This document shows positions 12,319 to 14,955 of a stretch of 14,955 bases of DNA, piece after piece. Source of the stretch: an uncultured Gemmatimonadota bacterium (GTDB lineage: Bacteria > Gemmatimonadota > Gemmatimonadetes > Gemmatimonadales > GWC2-71-9); assembly GCA_946480845.1 (NCBI GenBank), contig CAMLLJ010000036.1, forward strand, positions 1 through 14,955. The letters run 5' to 3'. The notes beneath the pieces are model-generated. The model ran no database searches. It was not told where the DNA came from and saw nothing but the letters and a program-made list of their open reading frames with translations. The stretch's first letter is position 1, and each line of letters begins with the position of its first letter. The translations under genes and the position numbers were made by a program.

Positions 12319-13776
12319 ATGATGCGAGCCACGGCCATCCGCCCCTCCCTCGACGCCGACGTCTGCGACCGGGCACTCGCCGCCCGCGATGCGCGCTTCG
12401 ACGGCGTCTTCTTCGTCGGGATCCGGACGACGATGATCTACTGCCGGCCGGTCTGTCCGGCACGGGTTTCCTACAAGGACCGGCGGCGCTTCTTCGACAC
12501 GGCCGCCGCCGCCGAGCGGGACGGGTTCCGCCCGTGCATGCGCTGCCGGCCCGAGCTGGCGCCCGGCCGGGCCAGCTGCGATGTCGTCCCGAGGGTCGCG
12601 CAGGCCGCAGCGATCCGGATCGCGGCCGGCGCCCTCAACGGCCGCGGCGTGGGCGACCTGGCCGGCGAGCTCGGCGTGGGCGAGCGCCAGCTTCGCCGGG
12701 CCATGGAACGCGAGCTCGGCGTTTCGCCTGTGGAGCTGGCGCAGACGCACCGGCTGCTGCTCGCCAAGCGGCTGCTCACCGACACCGTGCTTCCGGTCAC
12801 CCGGATCGCCTACGCCAGCGGGTTCCAGAGCCTGCGGCGCTTCAACACCGCCTTCCGCGAGCACTACCGCATGAGCCCGAGCGCGCTGCGCCGGCGGCCG
12901 CCGCGCGCGCTGGTCCGCCCTGCCCCGGACGAGACCGGCGCGGGCCTGGTGCGGCTGACGCTGGGCTATCGCGATCCGCTCGACTGGGACGCACTGCTGG
13001 AGACGCTCGCGGCGGGCGCGCTGCCGGGAGTCGAGGCCGTTGCCGACGGTCGCTACCTGAGGACGGTGCGGCTGGGCCAATGCCAAGGCGTGGTGGCGAT
13101 CGGACGGCCGGAGGGCCCGGCCGGGGAGGTCAGGAAGCCCGGATACGTGCCGCACCTCGAGCTGGACATGTCCGAATCGCTGCTCCCCGAGCTGATGCCG
13201 CTGCTGGCGCGGCTTCGCCACCTGCTCGACCTCGATGCGGAGCCCGCCGTGATCGGGGCGCACCTCACCGGGGCGGGGCTTGGCGAGCTGGTCGCGGCCC
13301 GGCCGGGTCTCCGGGTGCCGGGCGCGTTCGCCGGATTCGAGTGCGCGCTGCGCGAGATCGCGGGCGAGGCCGCTGACGCCGTCGTGCAGGAGCTGGGCGA
13401 GCCGGTTGAGACCGGGATTGGATCGCTGGACCGTCTGACGCCGACCGCCGCGGCGGTGGCGGAAGCGGGGCACGCCGGACTCAGGTTCGTCGGCATGCGG
13501 CCCGATGCATGCGACGCACTGGTGCCGGTTGCCCGCGCGATGGCGGGCGGTACGCTCCGGCTCGAGCCGGGCGGCGATCCCGAGTCCGCGCTCCGGGCGC
13601 TCGTTGCAATGCCGGGCATCGACGAGCGCACCGCCGCGGTGATCGTCATGCGCGCCCTGCACTGGCCCGACGCCTTCCCCGATTCCGATGCGGCGAGCCG
13701 GGAGGACACCGAGGCGTGGCGGCCGTGGCGCGCGTACGCGGCCGCCCACCTCGGTCCGGCGGTGCTCAGGTCGTGA
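12319..13776 (+). CDS. alkA: Ada-AlkA fusion: methyl sensor/regulator plus DNA-3-methyladenine glycosylase
   Basis: This 485-residue protein joins three parts. The N-terminal Ada zinc domain has Cys42, Cys46, Cys73 and Cys76 (YCRPVC and RPCMRC), where Cys42 matches the Ada cysteine that takes methyl groups from phosphotriesters. An AraC-type helix-turn-helix follows (about 92-190, with [19 protein letters not shown] and [20 protein letters not shown]). From about 205 comes an AlkA N-domain and helix-hairpin-helix glycosylase with [17 protein letters not shown] and the likely catalytic Asp457 in FPDSD. The C-terminal methylguanine transferase of E. coli Ada is absent. Fusions of this build occur in actinobacteria, including mycobacteria. 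The role is sensing alkylation damage, activating transcription and removing alkylated bases. The start at ATG 12319 has a -10-like box seven bases upstream. Its last 11 bases overlap the end of the convergent dehydrogenase gene. Confidence 0.93.
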   Translation: MMRATAIRPSLDADVCDRALAARDARFDGVFFVGIRTTMIYCRPVCPARVSYKDRRRFFDTAAAAERDGFRPCMRCRPELAPGRASCDVVPRVAQAAAIRIAAGALNGRGVGDLAGELGVGERQLRRAMERELGVSPVELAQTHRLLLAKRLLTDTVLPVTRIAYASGFQSLRRFNTAFREHYRMSPSALRRRPPRALVRPAPDETGAGLVRLTLGYRDPLDWDALLETLAAGALPGVEAVADGRYLRTVRLGQCQGVVAIGRPEGPAGEVRKPGYVPHLELDMSESLLPELMPLLARLRHLLDLDAEPAVIGAHLTGAGLGELVAARPGLRVPGAFAGFECALREIAGEAADAVVQELGEPVETGIGSLDRLTPTAAAVAEAGHAGLRFVGMRPDACDALVPVARAMAGGTLRLEPGGDPESALRALVAMPGIDERTAAVIVMRALHWPDAFPDSDAASREDTEAWRPWRAYAAAHLGPAVLRS

Positions 13777-14938
13777 GCACCACCTTCATGCAGTCGTCCT
13801 CCTTGTGCATGAAGAGGTCGAACCCCTTCGGCGCATCCTCCAGCTTCAACCGGTGGGTGATGATGAAGGTCGGGTCGATCTCCCCGCGCTCGATGCGCTC
13901 GAGGAGCGGCTTCATGTAGCGGTGCACGTGGCACTGCCCGCTGCGGATCGTGAGCGAGCGGTTCATCACCGATCCCATCGGGAACTTGTCGATGAATCCC
14001 CCGTACACCCCGATCACCGAAACGGTGCCCGCGTTCCGGCAGGCGAGGATCGCCTCGCGCAGCGCGATGGGCCGGTCGTTCTCCAGGCGCATCGCCTGCT
14101 TGGCGCGGTCATAGGCGTACTGCGGCCCGTGGCCGTGCGCCTCCATGCCGACCGCGTCGATGCAGGCATCGGGGCCGCGGCCGCCGGTCAGCTCGCGCAG
14201 CCGCTCCAGCACGCTCTCCTCCTCATAGTTGATCGTGTGCGTCGCCTTCGCCCCCTCGCGCGCCATCTGCAGGCGGTAGGGGAAGCGGTCGATCGCGATC
14301 ACCTGCTCGGCGCCGAGCAGGAACGCGCTCACAATGGCGAACTGCCCGACCGGGCCGGCGCCCCAGACAGCGACGATGTCGCCCGGCTTGATGTCGCACA
14401 TCTCCGCGCCCATGTAGCCGGTGGGGAGGATGTCCGAGAGGAAGAGCACCTGCTCGTCGGTGAGCCCCGCCGGCACCTTGAGCGGCCCCACGTCGGCGAA
14501 TGGCACGCGCGCGAACTCCGCCTGGCCGCCCGCGTACCCGCCGGTGAGGTGCGAGTAGCCGAAGACGCCGGCCCCGGAGTGCCCCCACATCTTCTCGGCC
14601 ATCCAGGCGTTGGGGTTGGAGTTCTCGCAGAGCGAGAAGAGGTCGCGCCGGCAGGCGTTGCACTCGCCGCAGGCGATGGGGAAGGGGACCACGACCCGGT
14701 CGCCCACCTTCAGGTTCTTCACGCCGCGGCCCACCTCCATCACCTCGCCCATGAACTCGTGCCCCAGGATGTCGCCCTTCTCCATGGTGGGCACGAACCC
14801 GTTGACCAGGTGCAGGTCCGAGCCGCAGATGGCGGTGGACGAGATGCGCACGATGGCGTCGCGGCTGTTGAGGATGCGGGGATCGGGCACGTCCTCGTCC
14901 CGCAACTTGTTCTTTTCGATCCAGCAGTTGGATTTCAT
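13766..14938 (-). CDS. Zinc-dependent alcohol dehydrogenase (MDR family)
   Basis: This 390-residue medium-chain dehydrogenase is of the class often annotated as zinc-dependent alcohol or glutathione-independent formaldehyde dehydrogenase-like. Catalytic zinc ligands are Cys38 (ICGSDLH), His60 and Glu61 (GHEFMGEV). The structural zinc has Cys90, Cys93, Cys96 and Cys104. The nucleotide fold shows GAGPVG (193-198), and Asp217 at the end of the second strand favours NAD over NADP. Start ATG 14938 has AGGA six to nine bases upstream in the last bases of the window, and homologues start the same way (MKxxCW). The gene is convergent with the Ada-AlkA gene and overlaps its 3' end by 11 bases (13766-13776), leaving no room for a separate terminator between them. 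The substrate is not determined; its upstream region is mostly outside the window. Confidence 0.92.
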   Translation of the reverse strand: MKSNCWIEKNKLRDEDVPDPRILNSRDAIVRISSTAICGSDLHLVNGFVPTMEKGDILGHEFMGEVMEVGRGVKNLKVGDRVVVPFPIACGECNACRRDLFSLCENSNPNAWMAEKMWGHSGAGVFGYSHLTGGYAGGQAEFARVPFADVGPLKVPAGLTDEQVLFLSDILPTGYMGAEMCDIKPGDIVAVWGAGPVGQFAIVSAFLLGAEQVIAIDRFPYRLQMAREGAKATHTINYEEESVLERLRELTGGRGPDACIDAVGMEAHGHGPQYAYDRAKQAMRLENDRPIALREAILACRNAGTVSVIGVYGGFIDKFPMGSVMNRSLTIRSGQCHVHRYMKPLLERIERGEIDPTFIITHRLKLEDAPKGFDLFMHKEDDCMKVVLTT

Positions 14939-14955
14939 CTGCCGTTCCTACGCCC

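Noticed and set aside
11980..13749. Open frame of 589 codons on the minus strand opposite Ada-AlkA
   Set aside because: Antisense shadow in GC-rich DNA; the composition is unlike protein, and the plus strand carries Ada, AraC and AlkA motifs throughout.
1..14955. tRNA, rRNA, CRISPR array, insertion sequence or attachment site
   Set aside because: No cloverleaf-like segment, no regularly spaced repeat series, no transposase motif and no terminal inverted repeats were seen; intergenic space totals only a few hundred bases.

Overview
This is a high-GC, tightly packed bacterial chromosomal window with 17 protein-coding genes. I see no RNA genes, insertion sequences or CRISPR array. The best guess for the source is a Gemmatimonadota-like bacterium. 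The reasons are the GC-rich coding, many short gene overlaps, GTG or rarer start codons, exported propeller proteins with a GEGPGEF repeat motif, and several Zn-ribbon or SDR proteins of a kind I associate with that phylum. This is an inference; no marker gene is present.

Layout. (1) 1-2530, plus strand: two tandem M55 (DppA-type) D-aminopeptidases, the first cut by the window edge and the second exported. They are followed, with GTGA start/stop overlaps, by a PEP-mutase/isocitrate-lyase superfamily protein. (2) 5331-2560, minus strand: a compact run of five exported or envelope proteins. These are two tiny secreted four-cysteine peptides that are clearly paralogous, a secreted six-bladed propeller protein, a membrane-anchored thioredoxin-fold protein with a CPWC centre, and, after a 73-base gap, a CsgG/TolB-like lipoprotein. 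(3) 5497-6065, plus strand: two small membrane proteins. (4) 6145-8141: an exported multicopper oxidase and a c-type cytochrome lipoprotein, a likely redox pair. (5) 8138-9208: a winged-helix AlkZ-like DNA glycosylase, apparently starting at CTG. (6) 9219-12301: a large SDR with an N-terminal Zn ribbon, then an NAD(P)-binding/DUF2867 protein. (7) 12319-13776: an Ada-AlkA fusion for alkylation repair. (8) 14938-13766, minus strand: a Zn-dependent alcohol dehydrogenase whose 3' end overlaps that of the Ada-AlkA gene by 11 bases.

How the parts fit. The most interesting unit is the minus-strand cassette. It holds two paralogous secreted peptides with the cysteine pattern C-x8-C-x(8 or 12)-C-x8-C, next to an exported propeller that also carries cysteines and an anchored thioredoxin that could make or break their disulfides. 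I know no name for this arrangement. It resembles the Bacteroidetes pairing of NVEALA-type small peptides with BF3164/six-bladed propeller proteins and TlpA-like thioredoxins. A second theme is DNA alkylation repair: an AlkZ-like glycosylase and an Ada-AlkA fusion lie within 4.2 kb of each other. A third is likely non-standard translation starts: CTG at 8138, no canonical start at the expected place near 10826, and two probable leaderless starts at 9219 and 12319.

The longest stretch without a gene is the divergent region 5332-5496 (165 bases), described under the repeat and ribosome-binding-site entries. The other gaps are 79 bases (6066-6144), 73 bases (3154-3226) or less.
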